Shown here one piece after another: positions 1 through 8,141 of a DNA stretch of 64,000 nt. A program made the translations under genes and the position numbers. Source of the DNA: an uncultured Pantoea sp. (GTDB lineage Bacteria > Pseudomonadota > Gammaproteobacteria > Enterobacterales > Enterobacteriaceae); the NCBI GenBank assembly GCA_913778495.1, contig CAJYVD010000034.1, positions 124,001 through 188,000 on the forward strand, in the 5' to 3' direction. Within the stretch, counting starts at the first letter, position 1; the number at the start of each line of letters is the position of its first letter. The notes under the pieces are model-generated. The model was not told the DNA's origin. It did not search any database and worked only from the letters and a program-made list of their open reading frames with translations.

Positions 1-1623
1 CAGCACTGGCGTGATGGCGCCCGGGATCAGCAGCACGAACAGCCCACCGTGCGGTGCCATCAGCTTGGCACCAATCGCCATGGAGATGGCGCCGGTGATG
101 GCACCGCCCACGATACAGCAAGGCAGGACGCGCATCGGGTCACGAGCAGCAAACGGGATCGCGCCTTCAGAGATGAAGCACAGACCCAATACCAGCGCGG
201 CTTTACCGCCCTCCTGCTGACCTTTGTTAAATTTACGACGCGCAACCAGCGTCGCAAGGCCCATGGCCAGCGGCGGAACCATACCGGCCGCCATGATCGC
301 CGCCATTGGCGCGTAGGTTTGTGAACTCAGCAGCCCAACGCCAAACGCGTAAGCCACCTTGTTAACCGGACCGCCCATGTCGGTGCACATCATGCCGCCC
401 AGAATGGCGCCCAGCAGCACGGCATTGGCGGTGCCCATGTTGGACAGCCAGTGCGTCAGACCGCTCATGATGCCCGCCACCGGTTTACCTACCACGTAGA
501 TCATCAGCAGGCCGGTAATCAAGCTCGCGACCAGCGGAATAATCAGGATAGGCTTCAGCGCTTCCATACTTTGTGGCAGTTTCAACTTACTGCTGATCAG
601 CTTCGCCGCATAACCGGCAATAAAGCCCGCGATGATACCGCCCAGGAAACCTGCGTTGATGCTGGTGGCGATCATGCCGCCAATCAGGCCTGGCGTCAGA
701 CCCGGACGGTCTGCGATGGAGAAGGCGATAAAGCCAGCCAAGACCGGCACCATCAGCGCAAAGGCGCTACCGCCACCAATTTGCATCAGCGCGGCGGCCA
801 ACGTGCCCTGCTCTTTAAACGCGGTGATACCGAAGGCAAACGAGAGCGCAATGCTCAGGCCACCGGCAACCACCATAGGCAGCATGTAGGAAACGCCGGT
901 CAGCAGGTGGCGATAGGCACCTGCTTTCTCTTTGCTGTCGCCTTGGCTGCTGGCGGCGGCGCTATTGCCCGAAGGCTGATAGGTTTTGGCTTCGACCTGC
1001 GCCTTGTCCAGCTCCTGCGCGGTTTTTTTCAGCGCCAGGCTGGTGGAGGTGCGGTACATCGGTTTGCCCGCGAACTTCGCCAGATCGACATCAATGTCGG
1101 CCGCGACGATCACCAGATCGGCTGCCGCTACTTCTTCTGGGGTAATCGGATTACCTGCGCCCACTGAGCCGCGGGTTTCGACTTTCACCCACCAGCCGCG
1201 CTTTTTGGCTTCAGCGTCAATGGCTTCAGCAGCCATAAAGGTGTGCGCCACGCCGGTTGGGCAGGCGGTTACCGCCACGATGCGTTTTGGCGCGCTGCTT
1301 GTCGCCGGCGCAACCGGTGCCGCACTCGGTGCCGCTGCCGCCGGTACCGCCGCAGGCTGCCAGGTTTTCGCCTGGGCTTTGGCCTGCTGAATAGCAGCCA
1401 GCGGATCGCGCAGCACCTGCTGAACATCTACCAGTGCCAGCGATTTTCCGGCCAGGGCCGTATCTTGCGGCACCTGATGACCCGCAACCAGCACCAGCTC
1501 GGCGTCGGCAGCGTTGTCGGTTATCGTCAGGCCTGCCTGACCGGCACTGGCGCGCAGGCGCTCAAGTGCCAGGTGTGCGGAAGCAAGGCCGAGTGAAGTA
1601 TCTTTTATCAGCAGCGTTTTCAT
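1..1623 (-). CDS. fruA: Fructose-specific PTS enzyme IIB'BC (partial, C-terminus outside window)
   Basis: Membrane permease that takes up fructose and phosphorylates it to fructose 1-phosphate, with phosphate supplied by FruB. The frame is open from an ATG at 1623 to the left edge, giving 541 codons; about 25 residues are missing compared with the usual 560-570. The N-terminal IIB' part (MKTLLIKDTSLG) is followed by an Ala/Pro-rich linker and a IIB domain with the phospho-cysteine in AVTACPTGVAHT (about residue 121). The hydrophobic IIC domain contains GGPVNK and ISEGAIPFAARDP, typical of the family. An AGGAGAG ribosome site precedes the ATG, and the gene lies 16 nt after fruK, so it is the third gene of fruBKA. 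Identification is firm. Confidence 0.96.
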   Translation of the reverse strand, partial: MKTLLIKDTSLGLASAHLALERLRASAGQAGLTITDNAADAELVLVAGHQVPQDTALAGKSLALVDVQQVLRDPLAAIQQAKAQAKTWQPAAVPAAAAPSAAPVAPATSSAPKRIVAVTACPTGVAHTFMAAEAIDAEAKKRGWWVKVETRGSVGAGNPITPEEVAAADLVIVAADIDVDLAKFAGKPMYRTSTSLALKKTAQELDKAQVEAKTYQPSGNSAAASSQGDSKEKAGAYRHLLTGVSYMLPMVVAGGLSIALSFAFGITAFKEQGTLAAALMQIGGGSAFALMVPVLAGFIAFSIADRPGLTPGLIGGMIATSINAGFLGGIIAGFIAGYAAKLISSKLKLPQSMEALKPILIIPLVASLITGLLMIYVVGKPVAGIMSGLTHWLSNMGTANAVLLGAILGGMMCTDMGGPVNKVAYAFGVGLLSSQTYAPMAAIMAAGMVPPLAMGLATLVARRKFNKGQQEGGKAALVLGLCFISEGAIPFAARDPMRVLPCCIVGGAITGAISMAIGAKLMAPHGGLFVLLIPGAITPVL

Positions 1624-1639
1624 TATCGCTCTCCTGCTG

Positions 1640-2578
1640 TTAGTTAACGGGTTGTAAGTCGACGCGTGCCATCATGGCGGCCAACTGGGTACGATCGGTT
1701 ACGCCAACGTTGCTTTGGCTGACGGCCATTGCCGCCACCGCCGTAGCCAAACGCAGCGTATGTTCACTGGATTCGCGCATCAGCAGACCGTAAATCAGGC
1801 CGCCAACCATGGAATCTCCGGCGCCCACCGTGCTGACCACTTCGCACGCAGGCGGTTTGGCGATCCATTCGCCTGAGGCGTTAACCCAGAGCGCGCCTTC
1901 CGCCCCCAGAGAAATCACCACATGCGCAATGCCCTGCTCGCGCAGTTCATGTGCGGCGGCAATCACATCCTGCAGCGTAGGCAGTTTGCGATTAGCCCAA
2001 ATTTCCAGCTCGCGGCGATTCGGCTTCACCAGCCACGGTGCTGCTTTCAGTCCCGCTACCAGCGCCTCGCGGCTGCTGTCGAAAATAATGCACGGGCAGA
2101 GCGTACGCAGATCGCTCATCCACTGCGTGAAGGCTTCTGGCGCCACGCCCTCGGGTAAGCTGCCGCTGACGCACACCATGTCGAACTGCCCGAGCCAGGT
2201 GAGAGAATCGGTGGTAAAACGCTCCCAATCCTGCGCCGTCACGGTAAAGCCTGAGAAGTTGAGGTCGGTGACTTCGCCATCTTTTTCGGTGAGTTTGACG
2301 TTAATGCGCGTCCGGCCCTGCACTACTTGAAAACGGTTCGCAATGCCGAGCTCGCTAAACAGCTGCTGAAAGCCGTCCTGATTCTCCTTACCCAGGAAAC
2401 CGCCGACGGTGACATCAATGCCCAAATCTTTCAGGACTTTGGCGACGTTGATGCCTTTACCCGCCGCGTGCAGGCCGGTGGTTTTCACCAGATTGACTTC
2501 ACCGCGTTCGATCTCAGGCGTGTAGCCCACCAGATCGTAGGCGGGGTTCAGTGTAATGGTCGCAACACGACGGCTCAT
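1640..2578 (-). CDS. fruK: 1-phosphofructokinase
   Basis: Cytoplasmic kinase that converts the fructose 1-phosphate made by FruA into fructose 1,6-bisphosphate. The 312-residue protein is the normal length for the PfkB/ribokinase family. The N-terminus has the sugar-binding pattern [10 protein letters not shown] and [13 protein letters not shown]. The C-terminal signature [11 protein letters not shown] carries the likely catalytic Asp near residue 255 and the anion hole. The start codon overlaps the fruB stop in an ATGA, which indicates translational coupling. fruA follows 16 nt later. Control is expected to come from the Cra operators before fruB, since no promoter is visible inside the overlap. 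Confidence 0.97.
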   Translation of the reverse strand: MSRRVATITLNPAYDLVGYTPEIERGEVNLVKTTGLHAAGKGINVAKVLKDLGIDVTVGGFLGKENQDGFQQLFSELGIANRFQVVQGRTRINVKLTEKDGEVTDLNFSGFTVTAQDWERFTTDSLTWLGQFDMVCVSGSLPEGVAPEAFTQWMSDLRTLCPCIIFDSSREALVAGLKAAPWLVKPNRRELEIWANRKLPTLQDVIAAAHELREQGIAHVVISLGAEGALWVNASGEWIAKPPACEVVSTVGAGDSMVGGLIYGLLMRESSEHTLRLATAVAAMAVSQSNVGVTDRTQLAAMMARVDLQPVN

Positions 2579-3705
2579 GCCACCCCCTCGCCCAAGCCGC
2601 TGTTGATGGCTTCACCAATGGCGTCGATCGCTTGCTGCGCATCGTCGCCGCTGGCGGTAAAGCGCAGGCGGTGGCCTTTCTTCACGCCCAGCGCCACCAC
2701 TTTCATCAGGCTGCGTCCGTTGGCCGGTTTACCGCTGCCGTCGAGGTTGGTGACGGTGATGTCGCTGTTGAACTGCTTGATAACGGTCACCAGCGCCGTG
2801 CCCGGACGTGCGTGCAGGCCGTGTTCATTGCGGATAGTAAATTCAGCGGTCAGTACGTCCGCCGTTTCATCCACTTCACTGGTCAGCAGCGCCAATACGC
2901 CCGCCGCATCCGCGTCGATCAGACGCTGGGCTTTGTTGTTCTGCAGCAGCGCACTCAAATAGCGCAGGACGTCAAGCGGGCGATCGTCCGTGGCGGCGAC
3001 GGTCAGCAGCATGGCCACGTTTTCGCCCTGATGCGTAAACGGTGTCGCGGCACGGCTCACGGCAATCGCGCTCTGAAGGTTGCCTTCGGCGCTATCGTTG
3101 AGCCAGATGCCCTGCCCCAGACTCAGCGGCGGGGTGGAGATGGCCTGCGCCACAAAGCGCGCATCCACGGCACCGAGGGCCTGGAGACGGCCTGCGTTCA
3201 GCGCCTGCAGCATCATCAAATCGTTTGCCGCGACATCAACGGCAATAAGCGAGGTATCAAAGCTAAATTCCGCCGCCTGCTTCTCGCCCATTAGCAGCGC
3301 GCGCAGCTCTTCGGCGGAGGCCGTTTTCAGCTGGGCCGCCACGCTGTCATCGCTCAGTACATGCGTGAGCTGGCGCAGTAGCGCAAGGTGTTCGTCAGAT
3401 TTCGCGGCGATACCGATGGCCACATAGGCCGTTTGACCGTCACCCCAATCCACGCCTTGCGGGAACTGGTAGACCTGTACGCCGGTTTTCAACACAAGGT
3501 CGCGGGTATCCGTGGTGCCGTGTGGGATCGCAATCCCGTTGCCCAGAAACGTGGTGGTTTGCTGTTCACGCGCCAGCATGCCGTTGACGTACCCTTCGGC
3601 GACGTTTCCGGCGGCGGTCAACGCCGCGGCAACCTGACGAATGGCCTCTTCTTTGTTTTGTGCGCTGGCACCGGTATGAATGGCCTGAACTTCGAGCTGG
3701 AACAT
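2575..3705 (-). CDS. fruB: Fructose PTS diphosphoryl transfer protein (EIIA-M-HPr)
   Basis: Carries phosphate from enzyme I to FruA. The 376 residues show the known three-part design. An N-terminal EIIA domain has the phosphorylated His62 in [11 protein letters not shown] central M domain follows, and the C-terminal HPr-like (FPr) domain has the phospho-His in EHGLHARPG near residue 298 and a Ser46-like region NGRSLMKV. First gene of fruBKA, with a GAGGAGAG ribosome site just before the ATG. Two Cra palindromes lie 20-100 bp upstream, so repression by Cra and relief by fructose 1-phosphate are expected. In E. coli setB is the next gene upstream; here yeiW follows directly. Confidence 0.97.
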   Translation of the reverse strand: MFQLEVQAIHTGASAQNKEEAIRQVAAALTAAGNVAEGYVNGMLAREQQTTTFLGNGIAIPHGTTDTRDLVLKTGVQVYQFPQGVDWGDGQTAYVAIGIAAKSDEHLALLRQLTHVLSDDSVAAQLKTASAEELRALLMGEKQAAEFSFDTSLIAVDVAANDLMMLQALNAGRLQALGAVDARFVAQAISTPPLSLGQGIWLNDSAEGNLQSAIAVSRAATPFTHQGENVAMLLTVAATDDRPLDVLRYLSALLQNNKAQRLIDADAAGVLALLTSEVDETADVLTAEFTIRNEHGLHARPGTALVTVIKQFNSDITVTNLDGSGKPANGRSLMKVVALGVKKGHRLRFTASGDDAQQAIDAIGEAINSGLGEGVA

Positions 3706-3724
3706 ATCTCTCCTCGCTTGCTGA

Positions 3725-3740
3725 ATTGAATCGTTTCAGC
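3725..3740. promoter_or_regulatory. Cra (FruR) operator, gene-proximal
   Basis: The 16-bp sequence ATTGAATCGTTTCAGC is close to the Cra consensus (GCTGAAWCGWTTCAGC-type palindrome). It lies 20 bp upstream of the fruB start, in the position of an operator covering the promoter or leader. Cra control of fruBKA is established in enteric bacteria; occupancy here is inferred from the match. Confidence 0.85.
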
Positions 3741-3791
3741 CTGATGGCGACATAACGCGTTGCGCGCGTCGGGCTGAGCCCGCGAGACAAC

Positions 3792-3807
3792 GCTGAAACG
3801 TTTCAGG
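3792..3807. promoter_or_regulatory. Cra (FruR) operator, distal
   Basis: GCTGAAACGTTTCAGG is a near-perfect Cra palindrome about 67 bp (roughly six helical turns) from the proximal site. Two spaced operators are known for E. coli fruB, which supports the call. The spacing would allow both sites to flank the promoter. Confidence 0.88.
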
Positions 3808-3979
3808 GAATATGGAACAGCGCCCGCTTACAGGCAAGAAAATGTGCGAACGGATTAGCAGATTTTTGACGTTACGCACACTTCATTCGGGATTTAAGAA
3901 TTTTCTTGCTAATGAGGCTGAACAAGGTGCTGTAAGCGAAACGGTGCACCGTTTATGCCCGTCAGCAAGGCGTCAGCTT

Positions 3980-4234
3980 TTAGGGAGCCGTGTCGGCTTC
4001 CAGCGTCAACAGGTAGATCATCGCCGCGTCACGATCGGTGCCACACATTTCGCGGCTGGGTTGTAGACCGGCGCAGACAGCAGGCCGCAGCGGCGAGCCA
4101 AAAATTTTACAGCGCTGCTGATCATCAAGCTGTACGCAGCGGGTATTGGCCGGCTTGCCGTGAGGCATACCTGGAATGGGAGACGATATAGAGGGTGCGG
4201 TGCAACAGGCGCCGCAGTGGTCACGACATAACAT
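3980..4234 (-). CDS. yeiW: Small CxxCC cysteine-cluster protein of the YkgJ/UPF0153 family
   Basis: An 84-residue soluble protein of unknown function. It has the family pattern [18 protein letters not shown] at residues 7-24, then [13 protein letters not shown] and RPAVCAGL. These cysteines are thought to bind a metal (zinc or Fe-S) in the YkgJ family; binding is not shown for this protein. Length and sequence match E. coli YeiW almost residue for residue. An AGGAG ribosome site sits six bases before the ATG. It is divergent from efpL and runs toward the fruB promoter. The roughly 150 bp between yeiW and efpL must hold both promoters; I see no clear operator there. Confidence 0.9.
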   Translation of the reverse strand: MLCRDHCGACCTAPSISSPIPGMPHGKPANTRCVQLDDQQRCKIFGSPLRPAVCAGLQPSREMCGTDRDAAMIYLLTLEADTAP

Positions 4235-4384
4235 CAGCTGCTCCTGTAAAAATCTGGCGCGACAATAGCAGTCTCCTTATGCAATTACTATGCGCGGGCA
4301 ACAATTTTACGTCGGCTGACTTGCCTGTTTTTCAGCGCGGGCGTAACGTGGCGCGCATCTTTATTCCGCTAACGAGAACGCATC

Positions 4385-4957
4385 ATGCCCAAGGCAAATG
4401 AAATAAAAAAAGGAATGGCTGTCACCTGGAACGGCAAACTGCTGCTGGTGAAAGACATTGACGTGCAGAGCCCCAGCGCGCGCGGTGCCGCCACGCTGTA
4501 TAAAATGCGTTTTACCGACGTGCGCACCGGTCTCAAAGTCGAAGAGCGCTTTAAAGGCGACGACATTATTGATGCCATCCAACTGAGCCGCCGCGCCGTG
4601 ACGTTCTCGTATATTGACGGGGACGAATACGTCTTTATGGATGATGAAGATTACACCCCCTACTCCTTCAAAAAAGATCAGATTGAAGACGAGTTGCTGT
4701 TTATTCCTGAGGGCGGCATTCCTGGCATTCAGGTGCTCACGATGGACGGCCAGGTACTAGCGCTGGAACTGCCGCAAACCGTGGATATGGACATTGTTGA
4801 CACGTCACCCGGTATCAAGGGCGCTTCCGCCAGCGCGCGCACCAAGCCCGCCGCCATGAGCACCGGCCTCTCAATTCAGGTGCCGGAATACCTGAGCAAT
4901 GGCGACCGCATCCGCATTCATATCGCCGAGCGTCGCTATATGGGCCGCGCCGATTGA
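4385..4957 (+). CDS. efpL: EF-P-like translation factor EfpL (YeiP)
   Basis: A 190-residue paralogue of elongation factor P, which helps ribosomes past stalling motifs such as polyproline stretches. The N-terminal KOW-like domain carries the tip loop [14 protein letters not shown] with Arg33 where EF-P carries its modified residue; Arg at this place marks the EfpL/YeiP branch. Two OB-type domains follow and the protein ends in [14 protein letters not shown] sequence just upstream serves as ribosome site. It is followed by yeiR on the same strand, 94 nt away, but a Zur-type palindrome between them suggests yeiR has its own promoter. Confidence 0.96.
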   Translation: MPKANEIKKGMAVTWNGKLLLVKDIDVQSPSARGAATLYKMRFTDVRTGLKVEERFKGDDIIDAIQLSRRAVTFSYIDGDEYVFMDDEDYTPYSFKKDQIEDELLFIPEGGIPGIQVLTMDGQVLALELPQTVDMDIVDTSPGIKGASASARTKPAAMSTGLSIQVPEYLSNGDRIRIHIAERRYMGRAD

Positions 4958-4981
4958 TTACCCGCTTTTCCGGCTGCGGCG

Positions 4982-5002
4982 GGCTGTTATAATATAACAG
5001 CC
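4982..5002. promoter_or_regulatory. Putative Zur box overlapping a -10 element upstream of yeiR
   Basis: A 9-bp perfect inverted repeat, GGCTGTTAT-AAT-ATAACAGCC. Its core GTTATAATATAAC (4986-4998) equals the centre of the enterobacterial Zur operator (consensus around GTTATANTATAAC). The core contains TATAAT at 4988-4993, usable as a -10 element about 60 bp before the yeiR ATG, so a bound repressor would block it. No T-run follows, so it does not look like the efpL terminator. I see no clear -35. The Zur assignment is an inference from the motif match and from yeiR being a zinc-binding GTPase. Confidence 0.68.
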
Positions 5003-5051
5003 TCGTCCGCGCTGGGCCTGTTGCTCCGCGCGCTAACACAGGGAGTCATTT

Positions 5052-6026
5052 ATGACGCGCGTTAATATTCTCACGGGCTTTCTTGGCAGCGGCAAAACCA
5101 CGACGCTGCTGCATCTCCTTGCGCACAAACCGGCCGACGAAAAGTGGGCGATTTTGGTCAATGAGTTCGGTGAAATTGGCATCGACGGTGCGCTGCTGGC
5201 CGATCGCGGCGCCACGCTAAAAGAGATCCCCGGTGGATGCCTGTGCTGCGTCAACGGATTTTCGCTGCAGGTCGGGCTGAATATGCTGCTTAAACAGCAG
5301 CAACCCGATCGCGTGATCATTGAACCCACCGGACTGGGCCATCCCAAGCAGCTCCTCACGCTGCTGCGCTCCGCGGTCTATCAACCCTGGATAACCGTGG
5401 AGGCGACACTCACGCTGCTGGATCCACGCCAGCTCGCCGATGCGCGCGTCGCTGAAAACGACACCTTCCGCGATCAGCTCACCGCCGCCGACATTATTAT
5501 TGCCAACAAGCGCGACCGCTGGTCCGACGAAGATCGCGCGCGCTTAACAGACTGGCAGCAACGTTCGCTGGGCGACCGTATGCTGGTTGAAACGGCATGG
5601 GGCGAGATCGATCCGGCCCTGTTACAGCAATCGGCATTGGCGGATCGTGCGGTACCTGATGCCCTTCACCACACCCATGCCGCCCCGCGCAACGGCTTGG
5701 CCGCGCTCAAGCTGGATAATTCTGCCCGCTGGCGTCGTGCGCTTAACGAAGGTCAGGGCTATGCTTCGTGCGGGTGGATTTTCGATGGCGAGACGGTGTT
5801 TGATACCATTGCCGCGCTGGAGTGGGCCCGGCACGCGCCGGTTGATCGCGTAAAAGGGGTGCTGCGCACGCCAGACGGCGTGGTCACCATTAATCGTCAG
5901 GGTGAAGACCTGTTCATCGAAACCCGTCCGACTTCACCGCCAGACAGCCGCATTGAACTGATTCATCATCAGCCGGCTGACTGGAATAGTTTGCAAACCG
6001 CGCTGTTGAAGATTCGTTTAAATTAG
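5052..6026 (+). CDS. yeiR: Zinc-binding G3E/COG0523 GTPase YeiR
   Basis: A 324-residue cytoplasmic GTPase of the CobW/COG0523 group, thought to act as a metal (zinc) chaperone or insertase. Visible motifs are the Walker A loop GFLGSGKTT (residues 8-16), the metal-binding GGCLCC (Cys-x-Cys-Cys, about residue 60), IEPTGLGHP as switch region, and NKRD for guanine specificity. A C-terminal CobW_C domain includes DRVKGVLRT. The ATG follows a GGGAG ribosome site. It is preceded by a Zur-type palindrome, which would make it induced when zinc is scarce. lpxT begins 44 nt later and may be partly co-transcribed. Confidence 0.95.
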   Translation: MTRVNILTGFLGSGKTTTLLHLLAHKPADEKWAILVNEFGEIGIDGALLADRGATLKEIPGGCLCCVNGFSLQVGLNMLLKQQQPDRVIIEPTGLGHPKQLLTLLRSAVYQPWITVEATLTLLDPRQLADARVAENDTFRDQLTAADIIIANKRDRWSDEDRARLTDWQQRSLGDRMLVETAWGEIDPALLQQSALADRAVPDALHHTHAAPRNGLAALKLDNSARWRRALNEGQGYASCGWIFDGETVFDTIAALEWARHAPVDRVKGVLRTPDGVVTINRQGEDLFIETRPTSPPDSRIELIHHQPADWNSLQTALLKIRLN

Positions 6027-6070
6027 CTGCGTTAGCTTGCCCCGTTGTTTTTCTTTTTGAGTTATTTCTT

Positions 6071-6778
6071 ATGCGCGCAACACGTTTAATCACGATCCTG
6101 CTGCTCAATGCGCTGGGCGTGATGCTTTTTCTTTCTTGGTATTTACCTCCCGACCACGGCTTTTGGTTCACCATTGATAAGGCAATTTTTTTCGGCTTTA
6201 ACGATCAAATGGTGGATCACCACGCCTTTGCACTGCTGGTGGCAATCACCAATTTTCGCGGCTTTGACGCCGTATCGCTGCTGGCGATGGGGCTACTCTA
6301 TTTGCACTATTGGCGCCGGGAAACGCCACAGGGACGACGTCGCCTGTTTGCCGTGGGCATCACCATGCTGCTTACCGCAGTGGCGCTCAATCAGCTTGGT
6401 CACCTGCTGCCGGTCAAACACGCCAGCCCTACGCTGTTTTTCGACAACGTGCACCGCGTCAGCGAGCTCACGGGCATCCCTGCAAAAGACGCCTCTAAGG
6501 ACAGCTTCCCCGGCGACCACGGCATGATGCTGATCATCTTTGCCTGCTTTATGGCGCGCTATTTTGGCGCAAAGGCTTTTCTCGGCGGCGCAGTGATTGT
6601 GGTGCTATTCTCGCTGCCGCGCGTCATGGCGGGGGCACACTGGTTTACCGATATTGCCGTTGGCTCACTCTCCGTGATCCTTGTTGGCCTGAGCTGGTGG
6701 TTGTTAACGCCGGCAAGCGATGTGCTGGTTAACTGGTTATATCGCACGCTGCCTGGCAAATATAAGCCACAACGGTAA
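6071..6778 (+). CDS. lpxT: Lipid A 1-diphosphate synthase (Kdo2-lipid A phosphotransferase)
   Basis: An inner-membrane PAP2-family enzyme that moves a phosphate from undecaprenyl pyrophosphate to lipid A on the periplasmic side. This links recycling of the murein lipid carrier with lipid A charge. The 235 residues hold five or six hydrophobic segments. The phosphatase signature is present in order: KHASP with KDASKDSFPGDHGMM (SGDH-type motif), then RVMAGAHWFTDIAVG with the catalytic His. The sequence follows E. coli LpxT throughout, including NQLGHLLPVKHASPTL-like segments. It is the second + gene after yeiR. A hairpin follows the stop. Confidence 0.93.
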   Translation: MRATRLITILLLNALGVMLFLSWYLPPDHGFWFTIDKAIFFGFNDQMVDHHAFALLVAITNFRGFDAVSLLAMGLLYLHYWRRETPQGRRRLFAVGITMLLTAVALNQLGHLLPVKHASPTLFFDNVHRVSELTGIPAKDASKDSFPGDHGMMLIIFACFMARYFGAKAFLGGAVIVVLFSLPRVMAGAHWFTDIAVGSLSVILVGLSWWLLTPASDVLVNWLYRTLPGKYKPQR

Positions 6779-6783
6779 TTGTT

Positions 6784-6838
6784 AAGCGCGGGTGAACTGG
6801 CTCGCTGAGTGATATCCCCCGCGCTTATCAAAATTTTA
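6784..6838 (+). terminator. Probable lpxT terminator
   Basis: AAGCGCGGG (6784-6792) and CCCGCGCTT (6818-6826) form a perfect 9-bp stem with a 25-nt loop, starting 6 nt after the lpxT stop and followed by an A/T-rich stretch ATCAAAATTTTAT. The long loop and interrupted T-run lower confidence. Confidence 0.5.
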
Positions 6839-7292
6839 TCAATAATTATTAGCAACCTAATTTTTCATTGATAAAAGAAAAGATTATGACACCCCCTGCT
6901 CTGCTAGCCTTTATCTGAAGTCTGTCCACCCAGAACCCTCTTAAAATCGGCGTTAGCCGGAGAAATAGCGCCTGTTCCTGCCGCTAATTGGCCGGTAAAC
7001 ACGGCCAATCGATGATAAAGTAGCCAGAGTGTTACAAATTGATTTCACATCAATAAAAGCTATCGAAATTTATATAAAAGCACTCGCCACGCGGCCTGTA
7101 ATCGGTTAACCTCGATTCCGATCTCAAGCATGCAGCATAAAATGCGGTGCCTTAAGCAGCAAAAAATGTGTGCATTAACACATTTTAGTAATTAAGGAAT
7201 TGTCTTAGAGAGTCGCTCTTATTAATCTCGACCCGTTTTGTCATCTGGCTGGCGACATTTTGTCGTAAGGACATCGAAGGAAATCACCGATA
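6839..7292 (+). other. Long non-coding leader region upstream of mepS
   Basis: About 450 bp without a credible gene between lpxT and mepS. It is A/T-rich at first, then carries two hairpins on the + strand: ATTGGCCG/CGGCCAAT (6987-6994 and 7002-7009) and AAAATGTGT/ACACATTTT (7163-7171 and 7178-7186). TATATAAAAG near 7070 could be a -10 region, which would give a leader of about 200 nt. Late in the leader, GCGACATTTTGTCG (about 7251-7264) forms a small stem shortly before the ribosome site GAAGGAAA. Whether the leader regulates mepS is not known from sequence alone. Confidence 0.4.
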
Positions 7293-7868
7293 ATGGTCAA
7301 GTCTCAACCAATACTGAGATACCTCAGACATATTTTACCCGCAGTAGCATTAGCAACACTTTTATCGGCATGTAGTAGTACACATAACGGTCAGAGCGCG
7401 AATAACGAGAATCATGAAGTTAACAACCAGAATGGTTTTTTACTTCAGGCGTCTCAAGACGAATTTGAACAAATGGTGCAGAACGTGGACGTTAAGTCCC
7501 GCATCATGGAACAGTACACCGACTGGAAAGGCGTTCGTTACCGTTTAGGCGGTGACACCAAGCGCGGCATCGATTGTTCTGCTTTTGTTCAGCGCACCTT
7601 TCGCGATCAGTTTGGTTTAGAACTGCCGCGCTCCACGTCAGAGCAGCAAGATACCGGTAAAGAGATTTCACGTAATAAGCTGCGCCCAGGCGATTTAGTC
7701 CTGTTCCGCGCCGGTTCCACCGGTCGCCACGTGGGCATCTATCTCGGTAACGACAACTTTGTCCACGCGTCCACCAGCAGCGGCGTGATGATTTCCAGCC
7801 TGAATGAGAGCTACTGGAAATCCCGCTACCGTGAAGCGCGCCGCGTATTAGCCAAACACTCAAGCTAA
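7293..7868 (+). CDS. mepS: Murein DD-endopeptidase MepS (Spr), lipoprotein
   Basis: An outer-membrane lipoprotein that cuts meso-DAP to D-Ala cross-links and makes room for new murein during growth. 191 residues. The signal peptide ends in the lipobox LLSAC (Cys27). A variable Asn-rich linker leads into an NlpC/P60 domain. This has the catalytic Cys in [13 protein letters not shown], His in GRHVGIYLG and a third polar residue in NFVHAST. Family turnover by NlpI-Prc is established in E. coli. The gene stands alone: a long leader lies upstream and a strong terminator follows within 40 nt. Confidence 0.96.
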   Translation: MVKSQPILRYLRHILPAVALATLLSACSSTHNGQSANNENHEVNNQNGFLLQASQDEFEQMVQNVDVKSRIMEQYTDWKGVRYRLGGDTKRGIDCSAFVQRTFRDQFGLELPRSTSEQQDTGKEISRNKLRPGDLVLFRAGSTGRHVGIYLGNDNFVHASTSSGVMISSLNESYWKSRYREARRVLAKHSS

Positions 7869-7903
7869 TTCACGCCTGATCTCCTTCTCAGCCAGAGAAA
7901 ATA

Positions 7904-7932
7904 AAAACGCTGCCCGTGCAGCGTTTTTTTTT
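7904..7932 (+). terminator. Intrinsic terminator of mepS
   Basis: AAAACGCTGC, loop CCGT, GCAGCG, then nine T residues. A GC-rich stem with a long T-run, 36 nt after the mepS stop. Confidence 0.92.
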
Positions 7933-8141
7933 GCCTAAAATAAACGCAAGCGCTGCAGAAAAGTAATTGGAATCAAAAATATAACGAGACTTTTTTTACG
8001 CGGTCGGTATATCCTCATTTGCTTGCTGACCGCAACAATCAGCGGTGAAATTAACGGCCTGACGTCGCGCGCATCGCGATTCCTGTCGCCGCCTGAGCAG
8101 CTATTAAAAAGAAAATGGCGTCATAAAGAGGAATGCACTCC

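Noticed and set aside
451..1167. Long + strand ORF of 238 codons
   Set aside because: It is antisense to fruA, whose protein matches its family across the same bases; the ORF product is His/Arg/Gln-rich noise typical of GC-rich antisense frames.
4982..5002. Palindrome taken as efpL terminator
   Set aside because: The arms are A/T-rich near the centre and no T-run follows; the Zur-box and -10 reading explains it better.
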